Shown: positions 51,765 to 60,842, numbered from the stretch's first letter. The stretch: 64,000 nucleotides of DNA from Syntrophaceae bacterium UBA2280 (GCA_002347685.1 DDWS01000066.1:240360-304359); one strand, 5' to 3'. Program-made: numbers and translations. The notes: generated by a model from the sequence alone, not told the origin.

Positions 51765-51907
51765 GATCTGCCGGCCTGATGTCTTTATCTTAATGAATCA
51801 AGATAGCGTTTCTGTCGATCCAACAAGGCGGGAATGATGATCCCCGGCCCGTCAGCCGCGACGGTGACCCTGTTTTCAACTCCCGGTTCAGACGCCGGAA
51901 TCACGAC

Positions 51908-52519
51908 CTATTGTTTAGCGTCAGGCGCACGCGTCTTTTCCGGCATCGATTCATCGCGAGTACCATTAGTCTTTCCTGCGCCGCCAAAAGAGAAAGACAC
52001 ACCCATCGTAAATTCCAGATCCTTCATGCTGTTGTCAAAAACATAGATCCGGCGGACATCGGCACGCAGGGCAAGCCAGTCAGTGAAGAAAAACTTCAAA
52101 CCGGCGCCGCAGTCAACGGCAAAAGCGTTTCTGTCGGAAACCGTCGCGGGATAATCCACAATCTGACCGCCAAAACCCGCGAAGATAAACGGAACAAGCC
52201 GGCCATCCGGAAGCAGATTGAAAACGCCGTCCAGTCTGTAATTCACCACACGGGTTGTCCGGGAATCCGGGACATACAGGTCATACTCGGTGGAAATATA
52301 CTCACCTGACGCTTCCATCCCGAAGTACTTTGTGAAATTGTATCCCAGGCTGATTCCTTTCACCGGAGCAGTGGCAAGCTTCTGGTCGTTGTCGAACAGA
52401 TAGCCGCCGAGGTAAGGCGTCACAGAGAATGTACCAGGTTTCACCTGCGCAGACACAACGCTGCACAAAAGGAGGATGAGGCCTATTCCGATGACACAGC
52501 TAAACAATTTGCGCAACAT
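51908..52519 (-). CDS. outer-membrane beta-barrel protein
   Basis: 203 residues with a signal peptide (cut after VVSAQ) and alternating amphipathic strands (VTPYLGGYLFDNDQ, GISLGYNFTKYFGMEASGEY, LKFFFTDWLALRADVRRIYV) as in the OmpA/OprF-type barrel. It has the barrel only; the peptidoglycan-binding OmpA C-terminal domain is absent, and a ~25-residue polar tail follows FSFGG. GGAGG precedes ATG 52519. Structural or stress-related role. Confidence 0.8.
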   Translation of the reverse strand: MLRKLFSCVIGIGLILLLCSVVSAQVKPGTFSVTPYLGGYLFDNDQKLATAPVKGISLGYNFTKYFGMEASGEYISTEYDLYVPDSRTTRVVNYRLDGVFNLLPDGRLVPFIFAGFGGQIVDYPATVSDRNAFAVDCGAGLKFFFTDWLALRADVRRIYVFDNSMKDLEFTMGVSFSFGGAGKTNGTRDESMPEKTRAPDAKQ

Positions 52520-52534
52520 GAACCCTCCTTGTTC

Positions 52535-52684
52535 CTAAATGGGCCTTCGCCCTTGAATGATCCTCACCAGCACAATAATGACGGCAATGACCAGCAGGAT
52601 ATGGATAAAATTGCCCACCGTATAGCCTGTCACCAGTCCAAGCGCCCACAAAACCAGGAGCACCACCGCGATAGTCCACAACAT
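52535..52684 (-). CDS. lmo0937-family small membrane protein
   Basis: 49 residues, MLWTIAVVLLVLWALGLVTG at the start, then TVGNFIHILLVIAVIIVL: the two-helix lmo0937/DUF5670 pattern. Ribosome site AAAGGAGAAT. Family function unknown; commonly found among stress-induced genes. Confidence 0.85.
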   Translation of the reverse strand: MLWTIAVVLLVLWALGLVTGYTVGNFIHILLVIAVIIVLVRIIQGRRPI

Positions 52685-52775
52685 AGGATTCTCCTTTCTG
52701 ATTGCACAGATTCCCTGCCGGACAGGGTAAGAGCCACACGGCCGGCAGGGAACCTGCGTTCTTTCTGATGTCGGA

Positions 52776-53531
52776 CTATTCGATAGTCATCCGGTTATTG
52801 ACCGACTTTACACCGTTTACGTCGTTGGCGTATTTCGCGGCCAGATCCTTTTCGGCTGCGTTTCTCGCCTTGCCGGTTAACGTCACCACACCGTTCTTCG
52901 TGGTGATCGACGTTTTGAGGCCACTGGTCGAGCGATGATACAAAAGCGACGTCTTCACCTGAGCGGTAATGGAAGCGTCGTCAATCTTTGCCATGGTCGT
53001 TTGCTTCTTTTTCGGGCTTTTTCCCACGGTCATCATGTTGTTGACGCTTTTGACACCTTCGATATCACTGGCATATTCGGCTGTCAGATCCTTCTCGGCC
53101 TTGTTATCGGCTTCTCCCTTAAGGGTGACAACACCGTCTTTGGTGCTCACTTCCGTCATGGCGCTCACATTGCGATGAAACAAGAGGGCCGTTTTCACCT
53201 TGGCTGTAAGCCACGCATCCGATCTTTCAGCGGGCTGTTCCCCTTTGATTTCCAACTGGTTGTCTACGCTTTTTACCCCGGAAATATTTACCGCGGTCTC
53301 ATTGGCCAATGATTTGTGATATTCGTTACCTACGGTTCCCGTTAAGGTGACAACGCCATCGTTGGACTTGACCTTGACGTCATCATCTTTAAGATACGTT
53401 TTAAACACATAGGTATTTTTGACAGCGGATTCGATGCGGTCATCGGCCTGGGATGCAAACGCGGGGATGCTTAGCGCAAGCATAACTATTGCCGCCACCA
53501 TTACAACTACGACTCTGGACATTTTTTTCAT
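52776..53531 (-). CDS. periplasmic triple-BON-domain protein
   Basis: 251 residues from ATG 53531 (AAAGGAGAATGTACCC upstream). Signal peptide ends near PAFAS. Three BON domains follow, each with a VVTLxGxA/V core (NDGVVTLTGTVGN, KDGVVTLKGEADN, KNGVVTLTGKARN) and a closing GVKSVNN/VDN motif. OsmY-like: stabilises the envelope under osmotic or other stress by binding phospholipid. Two more typical BON units would be expected in OsmY itself. Confidence 0.9.
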   Translation of the reverse strand: MKKMSRVVVVMVAAIVMLALSIPAFASQADDRIESAVKNTYVFKTYLKDDDVKVKSNDGVVTLTGTVGNEYHKSLANETAVNISGVKSVDNQLEIKGEQPAERSDAWLTAKVKTALLFHRNVSAMTEVSTKDGVVTLKGEADNKAEKDLTAEYASDIEGVKSVNNMMTVGKSPKKKQTTMAKIDDASITAQVKTSLLYHRSTSGLKTSITTKNGVVTLTGKARNAAEKDLAAKYANDVNGVKSVNNRMTIE

Positions 53532-53636
53532 GGGTACATTCTCCTTTTGTGGTTGTTCCTGTTGTTGTTCGAGCTTGTTCACCCCCAAAGGATTCAGGCC
53601 TTTCGGAGTCTTCTTGATACGAAATTCACAAGTCAA

Positions 53637-53729
53637 TCAGCGGATTAACTCGAGTATGCCGATGACAATGAGGTAGACGGTAGCGACACAACTCAATATC
53701 GGAATATCGTCCTTGGTGCCGGAATCCAT
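53637..53729 (-). CDS. very small membrane protein, shortened DUF3096 relative
   Basis: 30 codons with a strong ribosome site (GGAAGGAGGAGTCCC). The C-terminal VYLIVIGILELIR matches the end of the complete DUF3096 protein at 56096 (IYLIVIGILGLIR), while the first helix is missing. Possibly a decayed gene, possibly a functional mini-protein. Confidence 0.5.
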   Translation of the reverse strand: MDSGTKDDIPILSCVATVYLIVIGILELIR

Positions 53730-53746
53730 GGGACTCCTCCTTCCTT

Positions 53747-54061
53747 CTATTTCACGATCAGATCATTCTTGACGGATGTTACCCCCTTGACGTTCTTTGC
53801 GATTTCATTCGCTTTGTCGACGGCCTGCTGGGAATTAACGAAACCGCTTAATTGAACGGTGCCCTTGTAGGTTTCAACACTGATTTTGAACGACTTTAGC
53901 AAATCATCCGAGGCAAGCATCGATTTTACCTTGGTCGTGATCACCGAGTCGTCAACGTATTCACCCGGACTCGACTGCGTGCGCGTTGATGCACATGCCG
54001 CAATGACGGCGATGAGCATGAAAATAACCAGTATGCTGGCAAAGACATTGTTCTTTTTCAT
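53747..54061 (-). CDS. BON-domain lipoprotein
   Basis: 104 residues from ATG 54061 (AAAGGAG). Signal with lipobox AVIAAC, then one BON domain (DDSVITTKVKSMLAS, GTVQLSGFVNSQQAVDKA, VKGVTSVKNDL). Outer-membrane-anchored, YraP/DolP-like in composition though with a single BON domain. Confidence 0.88.
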   Translation of the reverse strand: MKKNNVFASILVIFMLIAVIAACASTRTQSSPGEYVDDSVITTKVKSMLASDDLLKSFKISVETYKGTVQLSGFVNSQQAVDKANEIAKNVKGVTSVKNDLIVK

Positions 54062-54080
54062 TATAATGACTCCTTTCCGT

Positions 54081-54272
54081 TTATAATGACTGTGACACAT
54101 TTTCTCCTTGGTGCATGTGCATCAACCGCCGGTTCTGCAGAATGACCGGATCAATAATATCCCCGCAGAACAGACACTTCCAACCCCAAAACTGCTCATC
54201 CCGACCATAAAATTTTTCATAAGTCACGGCACCCCTGCAACGAGGACATTTTTTAAAAGACAGCTCTTCCAT
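54081..54272 (-). CDS. small zinc-ribbon protein
   Basis: 63 residues with CPRC and CLFC pairs, 24 residues apart (KKCPRCRGAVTYEKFYGRDE, WKCLFCGDIID), a treble-clef or ribbon fold. Ribosome site GGAGG before ATG 54272. Function unknown. Confidence 0.7.
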   Translation of the reverse strand: MEELSFKKCPRCRGAVTYEKFYGRDEQFWGWKCLFCGDIIDPVILQNRRLMHMHQGENVSQSL

Positions 54273-54556
54273 CAGGTTTCCTCCATTTCCAAAGCACTTA
54301 AATCGTGGCAGAATATGCGTTCATGAGGTTCCGCAAGAAAATGTTTCCCGCACCCCAAAGACCCAGGCATTTTCTGACGGCATGTGGTTTACAACATCAT
54401 CTCCATTGCCCATTTTATTCGCAGATTGAAAGAATCACTTTCCTGTTATAGCAAGGAGCCTGCCAAGGGTAAAAGGAAGGGGAGATGACTTGATTAATTG
54501 CGTAATAACATAGTGTTGAGTATCCAGAAGGAGATTGCCACGCGGCTCAATCCCGA
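54273..54556. other. intergenic, no gene seen
   Basis: No frame with a ribosome site or known domain. Probably the promoter of the zinc-ribbon gene and the 3' region of the next gene. Confidence 0.4.
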
Positions 54557-55120
54557 TCATTTAGCCTCCATATTTGGTGGCGCCTCAATATGCTGAGGGA
54601 TACTTTCAGGCCAAGTGACCTGCCGGGTGTTTATTACATCAGGATGTCTGTCAATCCTTAACATTGCTCTGGACTTCTTCCTTCTGACCATGACGCCAGC
54701 CCCTAACAGCGCTAAGCCAAAAAGAAGTATCACAGCAAGGTCAGGAAGAAAAATAACCCGGGCCGTCATGGGAAAACCGGCTGCCTCCCCGGCACTACGG
54801 TTTGCGTTGAAATAGTCAAAGCCAGTACGACCATCAAAACCGTCACTGTGCAAAAAACCAGTCGAGTTCAGAGTCAGCGTGTGAGGGATACTGCTGACGA
54901 TTTTGACATCCGTTGCATCATAGGGATGAATCCCACCGGCTTTCAACCTGCCGGCCTCGACGCGCGGATCCGGGCCAGACGCTGTTGTTTGGCCGGAAGA
55001 TACCTCAATCTGCAGGAATGTTCCGCTAAACGAAGCAGCGCTGTTGATCGGAGTGGCCATAGCGCTTATAGTAATCAGGCCGATCAATACCATCACCAGA
55101 CAGCACACTCGAATTTTCAT
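54557..55120 (-). CDS. exported protein with PEP-CTERM-like C-terminal anchor and appended tail
   Basis: 187 residues from ATG 55120 (AGGGGGAACAG). Signal peptide VCCLVMVLIGLITISAMA; a Ser/Thr/Gly-rich mature part; then LPDLAVILLFGLALLGAGVM followed by RRKKSR, the helix-plus-basic pattern of exosortase substrates (Pro-Glu-Pro is not exact). Unusually, 36 residues follow the basic end, and the last 13 are the PQHIE repeat peptide. The stop probably moved downstream when the repeat inserted. No exosortase in the window. Confidence 0.6.
   Translation of the reverse strand: MKIRVCCLVMVLIGLITISAMATPINSAASFSGTFLQIEVSSGQTTASGPDPRVEAGRLKAGGIHPYDATDVKIVSSIPHTLTLNSTGFLHSDGFDGRTGFDYFNANRSAGEAAGFPMTARVIFLPDLAVILLFGLALLGAGVMVRRKKSRAMLRIDRHPDVINTRQVTWPESIPQHIEAPPNMEAK
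54560..54598 (-). repeat. 39-bp PQHIE repeat, copy A
   Basis: Encodes PQHIEAPPNMEAK at the very end of the PEP-CTERM-like gene; the next codon is its stop. Aligns without gaps with copies B, C and D. Confidence 0.65.
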
Positions 55121-55221
55121 GTCTGTTCCCCCTGATACGTATTCACGGGCATGAATGACCACATCTGAATGGACTGGCCTGTCTGCCGGTGATGGAGAAT
55201 CCCGGGGTTTCATTCTATGAC

Positions 55222-55554
55222 TCAATGTCCCATAGAACCGTCGGGATGTTTTTCTTCTCCATGAACCAGTATTTCCTTCGTCTTCTGGCGTGCCTCCGAA
55301 AAATGCCGATCAACATCCTTCTTTAACTCTGTCGCCTGATGCAGGCCCTCATTCATGATCTGACTGGCTTTTGTTCCGACATCCTTTAATAATTCCTTTG
55401 AATCTTTCAGGCCCGCGCTCCCTTTCTCTCTGATCTCGGCCCTCAGTTCTTTTCCGGATTTCGGTGCGAATAAAATGCCCGCCACTGCGCCTATGGCGCC
55501 TCCGATTAATAACCCGATGAATAAACGGCCATGCGGTAAATTGTGCTCTGTCAT
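55222..55554 (-). CDS. YtxH-domain protein
   Basis: 110 residues: LFIGLLIGGAIGAVAGILFA is the glycine-zipper helix, followed by PKSGKELRAEIREKG of the YtxH family and a long charged helix. Stress-associated inner-membrane protein. Confidence 0.85.
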   Translation of the reverse strand: MTEHNLPHGRLFIGLLIGGAIGAVAGILFAPKSGKELRAEIREKGSAGLKDSKELLKDVGTKASQIMNEGLHQATELKKDVDRHFSEARQKTKEILVHGEEKHPDGSMGH

Positions 55555-55603
55555 GATAATTTCTCCCTTTCTTTTTGCTTTTCGGGCATGCGCCCGGTTT
55601 CTG

Positions 55604-56053
55604 TCAGCCCCTCACGATGAGAACGGGCACGCTTTTATCATGGTGAATAACACCATAGGAAACACTGCCAAGGACGGTTGCGGAAAGCGCGCTTCGACCA
55701 TGGGAACCCATGACAATAAGATTTGCCCTGGATTTCCTCGCCTCCTTCACGATCGTCACCACAGGATGCCCCTTCTTTATCGAAATCGCCGAGGGGACAC
55801 CGCTTTTATCGCAAAGCTTCTTTACAGCTCCCGCATACCCTTCGGCCGCTTCCTTCAGATAATCCTCGATAGGCACGGCGTTTTGCCTGGTCGTTTTCGA
55901 TGCGGGAGCTGTCTGCGCGATGAATGATCGCTCTTCAATAACGCTCAAGATGACCACATCGGCTTTTAACTGTTTTGCGAGATCAACGGCATACAACGCA
56001 GCTTTTTGAGCTTTGGCTGATCCGTCTGTCGGCACGAGAATTTTAGAAATCAC
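55604..56053 (-). CDS. universal stress protein A family
   Basis: 149 residues. GTG start at 56053 follows AAAGGAGACT; the frame from ATG 56089 adds residues with no family match. ISKILVPTDGSAKAQKAALY at the N-terminus; ATP-binding motif VMGSHGRSALSATVLGSVS (G-2x-G-9x-GS/T form). Thought to support survival in starvation or redox stress. Confidence 0.92.
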   Translation of the reverse strand: MISKILVPTDGSAKAQKAALYAVDLAKQLKADVVILSVIEERSFIAQTAPASKTTRQNAVPIEDYLKEAAEGYAGAVKKLCDKSGVPSAISIKKGHPVVTIVKEARKSRANLIVMGSHGRSALSATVLGSVSYGVIHHDKSVPVLIVRG

Positions 56054-56095
56054 ACAGTCTCCTTTGATTTGATGATCATAAGGCAGCAAGGCATT

Positions 56096-56230
56096 TCAGC
56101 GGATCAAACCAAGAATGCCAATGACAATGAGGTAGATGGCAACGATATAATTTAACAGTTTCGGGAAGATGAATATTAATATTCCCGCAATGAGAGAAAC
56201 CACCGGCTGTGGCGATATCGCAATCTGCAT
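56096..56230 (-). CDS. DUF3096 small membrane protein
   Basis: 44 residues with two helices (VSLIAGILIFIFPKLLNYIV, then AIYLIVIGILGLIR), matching DUF3096. Ribosome site GGAAAGGAGGCCGG precedes ATG 56230. Its shortened relative is at 53637. Confidence 0.85.
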   Translation of the reverse strand: MQIAISPQPVVSLIAGILIFIFPKLLNYIVAIYLIVIGILGLIR

Positions 56231-56400
56231 GGTATCCGGCCTCCTTTCCTGATTTTACACGATCTGATTATTTCGACAATTTCCGTCATGCGATCAGGGG
56301 GTCATGAGCTTGTCTATCCCCTCTCTTATGCTGACTGGATCGAGGCGCCGGAATTCCTTCACAACTCTTCGGCCGTCGCGCTTCAAACGCCTGCCATTAC
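56231..56400. other. intergenic, no gene supported
   Basis: Short frames exist but lack a ribosome site or known features. Confidence 0.3.
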
Positions 56401-56604
56401 TCACTTCCGGTTGATCTCAATTTTATCTCTGTTGCCACCGCTGGAAACCGCGAGCATGATGCCGAGACCAAGCACAATCACGATGCCGATTATACTCCAT
56501 GCCAGGCCGATACTGGCCAGAACACCCATTTTCCATAGCGCGGCGATAAGACCGCAACTCAGGATGACGTACCCGATCAGATAGAATCCAGTCCATTTCA
56601 TCAT
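56401..56604 (-). CDS. two-helix small membrane protein
   Basis: 67 residues from ATG 56604 (AGGA upstream). Helices YLIGYVILSCGLIAAL and IGLAWSIIGIVIVLGLGIML, then a short polar tail NRDKIEINRK. No family recognised. Confidence 0.65.
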   Translation of the reverse strand: MMKWTGFYLIGYVILSCGLIAALWKMGVLASIGLAWSIIGIVIVLGLGIMLAVSSGGNRDKIEINRK

Positions 56605-56640
56605 GACATCCTGTTTATCAAATGCCCCGTCTGCATGCAT

Positions 56641-56918
56641 TTCCCCTTTTTGAAAACGATCATTATCCCCGATGAATATTGTTTATGGCTATGTAACAGC
56701 AAGTAACCTGCCAGGAGACGTGTCCGAATAAACAGGCTGATTAATCATTAATAAACAAGCTGTTAGATGGACTGATCTGAACAGCCTCGAAAGATCAAAT
56801 CATCGTTTTGGCCTCAACATGTGACGGACCCTCCATATGTTGAGGACCTGTAAAGAATGCACTGCAACACATTTTAAGAATCACCGGTCGGAATTTTCAT
56901 CTGAGATTAAACGGATGG
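56641..56918. other. intergenic with PQHIE repeat copy C
   Basis: No gene seen. It separates the small membrane protein gene from the 3' end of the GGDEF-EAL gene and contains the repeat at 56807-56845. Confidence 0.4.
56807..56845 (-). repeat. 39-bp PQHIE repeat, copy C
   Basis: Minus-strand reading PQHMEGPSHVEAK. No start codon or ribosome site near it, so it is probably untranslated here. Located 74 bp after the GGDEF-EAL stop. Confidence 0.55.
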
Positions 56919-58661
56919 CTATTGCAGGCAGGCTTTATACAATTCGGCAAATGCATCAGCAGCCACAGGCCGGCAAAAGTAATAGCCCTGTCCCTCTGCG
57001 CAATCCCGGGATTGCAGGAAGGCAAGCTGTTCTGGCGTTTCGATGCCTTCGGCCACGACCCGATGTTTCAGGCTTTTGCCTATTGCGATGACGGCGCTGA
57101 CAATGGCATCCCCGGGGCCGCCGTCTATGTCCTGCACGAACGACTGATCGATTTTAAGCTCGTCAATCGGGAAACTCCGCAAATAGCTCAGGCTGGAATA
57201 GCCGGTGCCAAAATCATCAATGGCAATCTGCGCGCCCATATCTTTGAGCTCATGCAGGGTCGACATGGTCTTTTGCGTGTCCTGCATCAGGCCGGTTTCG
57301 GTCAGCTCAAATGTCAGGTGGCGCGGGTCCATGTCCGTATCGGTGAGAATTTCATGGACACCGGCAAGAAAATCTTTTTCCTGGAATTCCATCGCGGAGA
57401 CATTGACCGCCATCTGATCAATCTCGAGGCCGTCTCGCAACCAGGCCTGCGTCTGCAAGCAGGCCTCGCGCAGCACCCACCGGCCGATCGGTACAATGAG
57501 GCCGCAGTCTTCAGCAATGCTTATGAACTGTGTCGGGTATGCGAGCCTTTTATTGGATCGCTGCCAGCGAACCAGCGCCTCGGCGCCGGTAATCGCCCCG
57601 GTCTCAAGATTCACCTTTGGCTGATAATGCAGCACAAACCTGTCAAGCTCGAGCGCTTTGTGCAAGGCCTGCCTGACGGACTGCCTTCTCACCGCGCGGA
57701 CTTTCATTTCCGGCGTGAATACCTGGTATTTGTTGCGACCGCTTTTTTTGGCGTAATACATCGCTGTATCGGCATTTCTCACTACCGTTTCAATGTCCTT
57801 GCCGTCGTCGGGGTAAAGGCTGATGCCAATGCTCAAGGTGACGTGGAGCCGATGAATGCCGATGAGATGGGTCTGGCTCACGGCCTCCATCAATTTTTGA
57901 GCCGTGAGAACCGCGCCATCCGCATCCTCGACATCGGCCAGCATCACCACAAATTCATCGCCCCCCTGACGACTGACCGTATCCGAAAAGCGGACGCACG
58001 ACAGCAGGCTCTTTGCGACGGACTGCAGGAGCTGGTCGCCGATAGAATGTCCGAGCGAATCATTGATGTGTTTGAAGTGGTCAAGGTCCAGATACATCAG
58101 AGCGACCTTCTTGTTCTGACGTTTAGCAAGCGCAATCGATCGCTCCAGACGGTCGGTCAAAAGCGCGCGGTTCGGCAGGCCTGTGAGAAAGTCGTGTTCG
58201 GCCATATGGGCCATTTGCCGGGCAGACTGTTCTGCGATCTCAGCCATCGTCTGGGCGCGAACCGTCGCAATGACAAGCTGCTCGTTTGCTTCAAGCAACA
58301 GCTCATCGCTGTGCACATCAAGCGCAGTCGTGGCCTTTTCGATCTCACCGCCTACGTTGATCAGCTTATTGCGAAACTGGGCGGCTTGTTCGCGCAGGTC
58401 AGTTGCCTCCCGGCGCAGATTGGCGGCCTCCTGGCGCAAGTCGGCGGTCTGCTGGCGCAATTCGTTGACCCCCTGGAACCTGTCGGCATTTGCTTCGCGA
58501 ATTCCAACGGTCTGCACATGCCCGGTGAGGGTATTGACGATTGCCGAAACCGGTTTGAGGGCGGTTTCATCAACCTCACGCGGTTTTTTGGCTTTTTTTT
58601 TCGGATGACAGGTCCCGTCATGGATACTCATCCCTTTTTGCCTCGATCGACCGGGTCTCAT
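56919..58661 (-). CDS. GGDEF-EAL cyclic-di-GMP enzyme
   Basis: 580 residues. A ~35-residue coiled coil of near-heptad repeats (RQQTADLRQEAANLRREATD) precedes GGDEF (HDFLTGLPNRALL, RQGGDEFVVML, intact) and EAL (GAEALVRW, later DDFGTGYSSLSYL and EGIETPEQ). Both active sites look intact, so it may make and degrade cyclic-di-GMP. No membrane segment. ATG 58661 overlaps the kaiC-like stop (ATGA); ATG 58631 with GAGG upstream is an alternative. Regulation is likely through the KaiC-like partner. Confidence 0.92.
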   Translation of the reverse strand: MRPGRSRQKGMSIHDGTCHPKKKAKKPREVDETALKPVSAIVNTLTGHVQTVGIREANADRFQGVNELRQQTADLRQEAANLRREATDLREQAAQFRNKLINVGGEIEKATTALDVHSDELLLEANEQLVIATVRAQTMAEIAEQSARQMAHMAEHDFLTGLPNRALLTDRLERSIALAKRQNKKVALMYLDLDHFKHINDSLGHSIGDQLLQSVAKSLLSCVRFSDTVSRQGGDEFVVMLADVEDADGAVLTAQKLMEAVSQTHLIGIHRLHVTLSIGISLYPDDGKDIETVVRNADTAMYYAKKSGRNKYQVFTPEMKVRAVRRQSVRQALHKALELDRFVLHYQPKVNLETGAITGAEALVRWQRSNKRLAYPTQFISIAEDCGLIVPIGRWVLREACLQTQAWLRDGLEIDQMAVNVSAMEFQEKDFLAGVHEILTDTDMDPRHLTFELTETGLMQDTQKTMSTLHELKDMGAQIAIDDFGTGYSSLSYLRSFPIDELKIDQSFVQDIDGGPGDAIVSAVIAIGKSLKHRVVAEGIETPEQLAFLQSRDCAEGQGYYFCRPVAADAFAELYKACLQ

Positions 58662-60121
58662 TTTTTCGTCCGTATCGGCTGCCCGCCCAGAATCGCCTCA
58701 TAGTCGAGCACCGGGTCACCGATAACAATACCATCGTCGGTGATTTCATAGCGTCTGATCTCGGTGCTGTGACTGCTGGCACGCACTTTGACGACCGACA
58801 TCACACGCTGCAAATTGCTCTGCACCTCGATGTAGCGCTGAACGATGATCGCATCGGTCAGAAATGCCGACCCGTAAGGACTGAAGCGCAAATCAACGTA
58901 GCGGTCTTCCAGCTCCGACGTCATCAGCACCGTCACGCCAAGACCGGACAGGACGGCGAACATGCGAAACAGCGACTCCCGAAAATCCTCGCGGAAGCTC
59001 GGCGCCACGGCCAGTTCGAATCCGGACAGCGAGTCGATCACCACCCGCGTGGCTTTCATCTCACGAATCATTTGTGTCAGACGGTGAACGATCTGGTCGA
59101 TTGACAAATCCAGCGAACGGGTATTGATCAAGCCGATTTTCCCCGCGCGAACCAGGTTGTCGATTGTACGGATCCAGGACTGACTGGGCGTTTGTTCAAA
59201 CGCGACGATCACGCCCGGTTCACCCAGACGTACGCCTTCGGCCAGAAAGGCCGTGGCCAGAATGGTCTTGCCCGATCCGGACGGTCCTGCAACCAGAAGT
59301 GAATAACCCGACGGCAGACCGCCACCGAGCATGTCATCGAGGCGCGGCACACCCATGGCCAACCGTGAATTGCTTCGCACAGGATTGGCGGCTTTCGTCG
59401 CGTTCCCTGTATCGTCGAGAACGAGTGCCACTGGAAAGACTTCAATTCCTTCAGCGCTGATGCTGAAGGTATGCATCCCCGGGCGGGTCGCCTGACCGCG
59501 CATTTTCAGAATCTGAATCTTTCGCACCATCGAATTGCGGTAGACGTTTTGCTCCAGCGACAGCAGACCGTCGGCAATCGTGAAGACCGGATGGGGGTCG
59601 TTCTCCGACGAATATTCCCCGATCAGAAAAGTGGTGGCCTGCCAGCCACTCAGGAATATCCCAAGTCGCGAGATGAACTGCTGCGCAGTGATGTCGCCTG
59701 CCGGCCGTTTATGCATCTCAAACATGACCGAGCGGAAAGAATCGACAAAAACCAGGGCAGGAGTTGAAATCCTGATTTCCTGTGTGATACGCTCCAGAAG
59801 CCGGTCAAAACTGCCTGCTGCGATGTCGTCGCTCAAATCCACAAACCGGATCGAGTCATCGATTTTGTCGAAGTTGAAATATTCGAACTGCTGCTGATAA
59901 CGCAGCATCTTCAACGGCGGCTCGCCAAACACGGTGAAAAACAGCGCCGGCTTTTCGCGCGTCGCCAGGCCAAACATGATCTGGTTCGCCAGTGTGGTCT
60001 TGCCTGAACCGGGAGACCCGACAATGATATTGAAGGAGAATTCCGGCAGGCCGCCGCCCAGGATGGCATCGAGTCCTGGCACACCGGTTACGAGTCGACG
60101 GATGATTACTTTTTCACTCAT
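58658..60121 (-). CDS. double-domain KaiC-like ATPase
   Basis: 487 residues with two RecA/KaiC domains. Walker A motifs GSPGSGKTT (first domain) and GPSGSGKTI (second); Walker B regions PALVFVDSFRS and RVVIDSLSGFE. KaiC in cyanobacteria times the circadian clock, but KaiA and KaiB are absent here; in other bacteria such proteins act in stress or signalling. Ribosome site AAAGGAGAGG sits in the end of the preceding gene. Confidence 0.9.
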   Translation of the reverse strand: MSEKVIIRRLVTGVPGLDAILGGGLPEFSFNIIVGSPGSGKTTLANQIMFGLATREKPALFFTVFGEPPLKMLRYQQQFEYFNFDKIDDSIRFVDLSDDIAAGSFDRLLERITQEIRISTPALVFVDSFRSVMFEMHKRPAGDITAQQFISRLGIFLSGWQATTFLIGEYSSENDPHPVFTIADGLLSLEQNVYRNSMVRKIQILKMRGQATRPGMHTFSISAEGIEVFPVALVLDDTGNATKAANPVRSNSRLAMGVPRLDDMLGGGLPSGYSLLVAGPSGSGKTILATAFLAEGVRLGEPGVIVAFEQTPSQSWIRTIDNLVRAGKIGLINTRSLDLSIDQIVHRLTQMIREMKATRVVIDSLSGFELAVAPSFREDFRESLFRMFAVLSGLGVTVLMTSELEDRYVDLRFSPYGSAFLTDAIIVQRYIEVQSNLQRVMSVVKVRASSHSTEIRRYEITDDGIVIGDPVLDYEAILGGQPIRTKK

Positions 60122-60555
60122 GCGACCCTCTCCTTTTGAGACGACGTTGGATAGGGCGCCCAGACCGGGTCCAGTAATCGCTCAGTCAGTGACTCTCCAA
60201 TCAAGGTGGTTAACAGATCGATAAAGTTCGTAAGCAGAGCATAGCTTGCCGCCCGGGCGACATCCGGCGCATGATCCTCAAGACGCGTTTTAATGTCGGC
60301 TAAGAGGTCTTTACTATCGGCGTGATCCACGGCCATTGACAGCCACGGGTAGGCGGCACCCGTCAGATGCAGCGAGCGGGCGAAAAGGACGTTGGTACCC
60401 CGCGGGCCTATCAACGGTTTCAGCCGTGTGAACACCTGGTGCCATATGCTCAAGGTGGCCTTGGCTATGGCCTTCGCATCAGGGGAATCCCCGACACGAT
60501 TCGCCAGCATTCTTCTCACCGTTTCGCGATACAGGCTACTGTTTGTTGTTGGCAT
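60118..60555 (-). CDS. conserved hypothetical upstream of kaiC-like gene
   Basis: 145-residue, mainly helical soluble protein (SLYRETVRRMLANRVGDSPD, FARSLHLTGAAYPWLSMAVD). No domain recognised. Its stop overlaps the kaiC-like start by 4 bp. Good ribosome site (AGGAGACG). Probably a partner or sensor for the KaiC-like ATPase. Confidence 0.7.
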   Translation of the reverse strand: MPTTNSSLYRETVRRMLANRVGDSPDAKAIAKATLSIWHQVFTRLKPLIGPRGTNVLFARSLHLTGAAYPWLSMAVDHADSKDLLADIKTRLEDHAPDVARAASYALLTNFIDLLTTLIGESLTERLLDPVWAPYPTSSQKERVA

Positions 60556-60655
60556 GGAAACGTCTCCTATAACGCGGCGCCGGCTATGAACCTCTGTGCA
60601 CCACTTCGCTCTTTCGGAATGATAGTTTTATACTAGCGGCGGCTCAACTGTGTGG

Positions 60656-60793
60656 TTAATTCTTGATGTCTTCTACCGTCTTATCGACTTTCTTGCCGGC
60701 GCGCTCCAACGGGCCTTCCTTACAGCCCGCAACCCCCGCAACAACAGCAAGGATGACAAGCAACGCGATAACGCATTTCAAATATTTCATCAT
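60656..60793 (-). CDS. small entericidin-like lipoprotein
   Basis: 45 residues: hydrophobic signal (KCVIALLVILAVVAGVAGC) with lipobox ending in Cys24, then CKEGPLERAGKKVDKTVEDI, the charged amphipathic part typical of entericidin-type and small stress lipoproteins. Ribosome site AAAGGAG. Confidence 0.75.
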   Translation of the reverse strand: MMKYLKCVIALLVILAVVAGVAGCKEGPLERAGKKVDKTVEDIKN

Positions 60794-60842
60794 TTGGATC
60801 TCCTTTCGAGAACAGATGAATGTCCCTTAAACCCCTGATCAC

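Noticed and set aside
56922..58703. 593-codon frame opposite the GGDEF-EAL gene
   Set aside because: The sense strand contains intact GGDEF and EAL motifs; the antisense frame has none.
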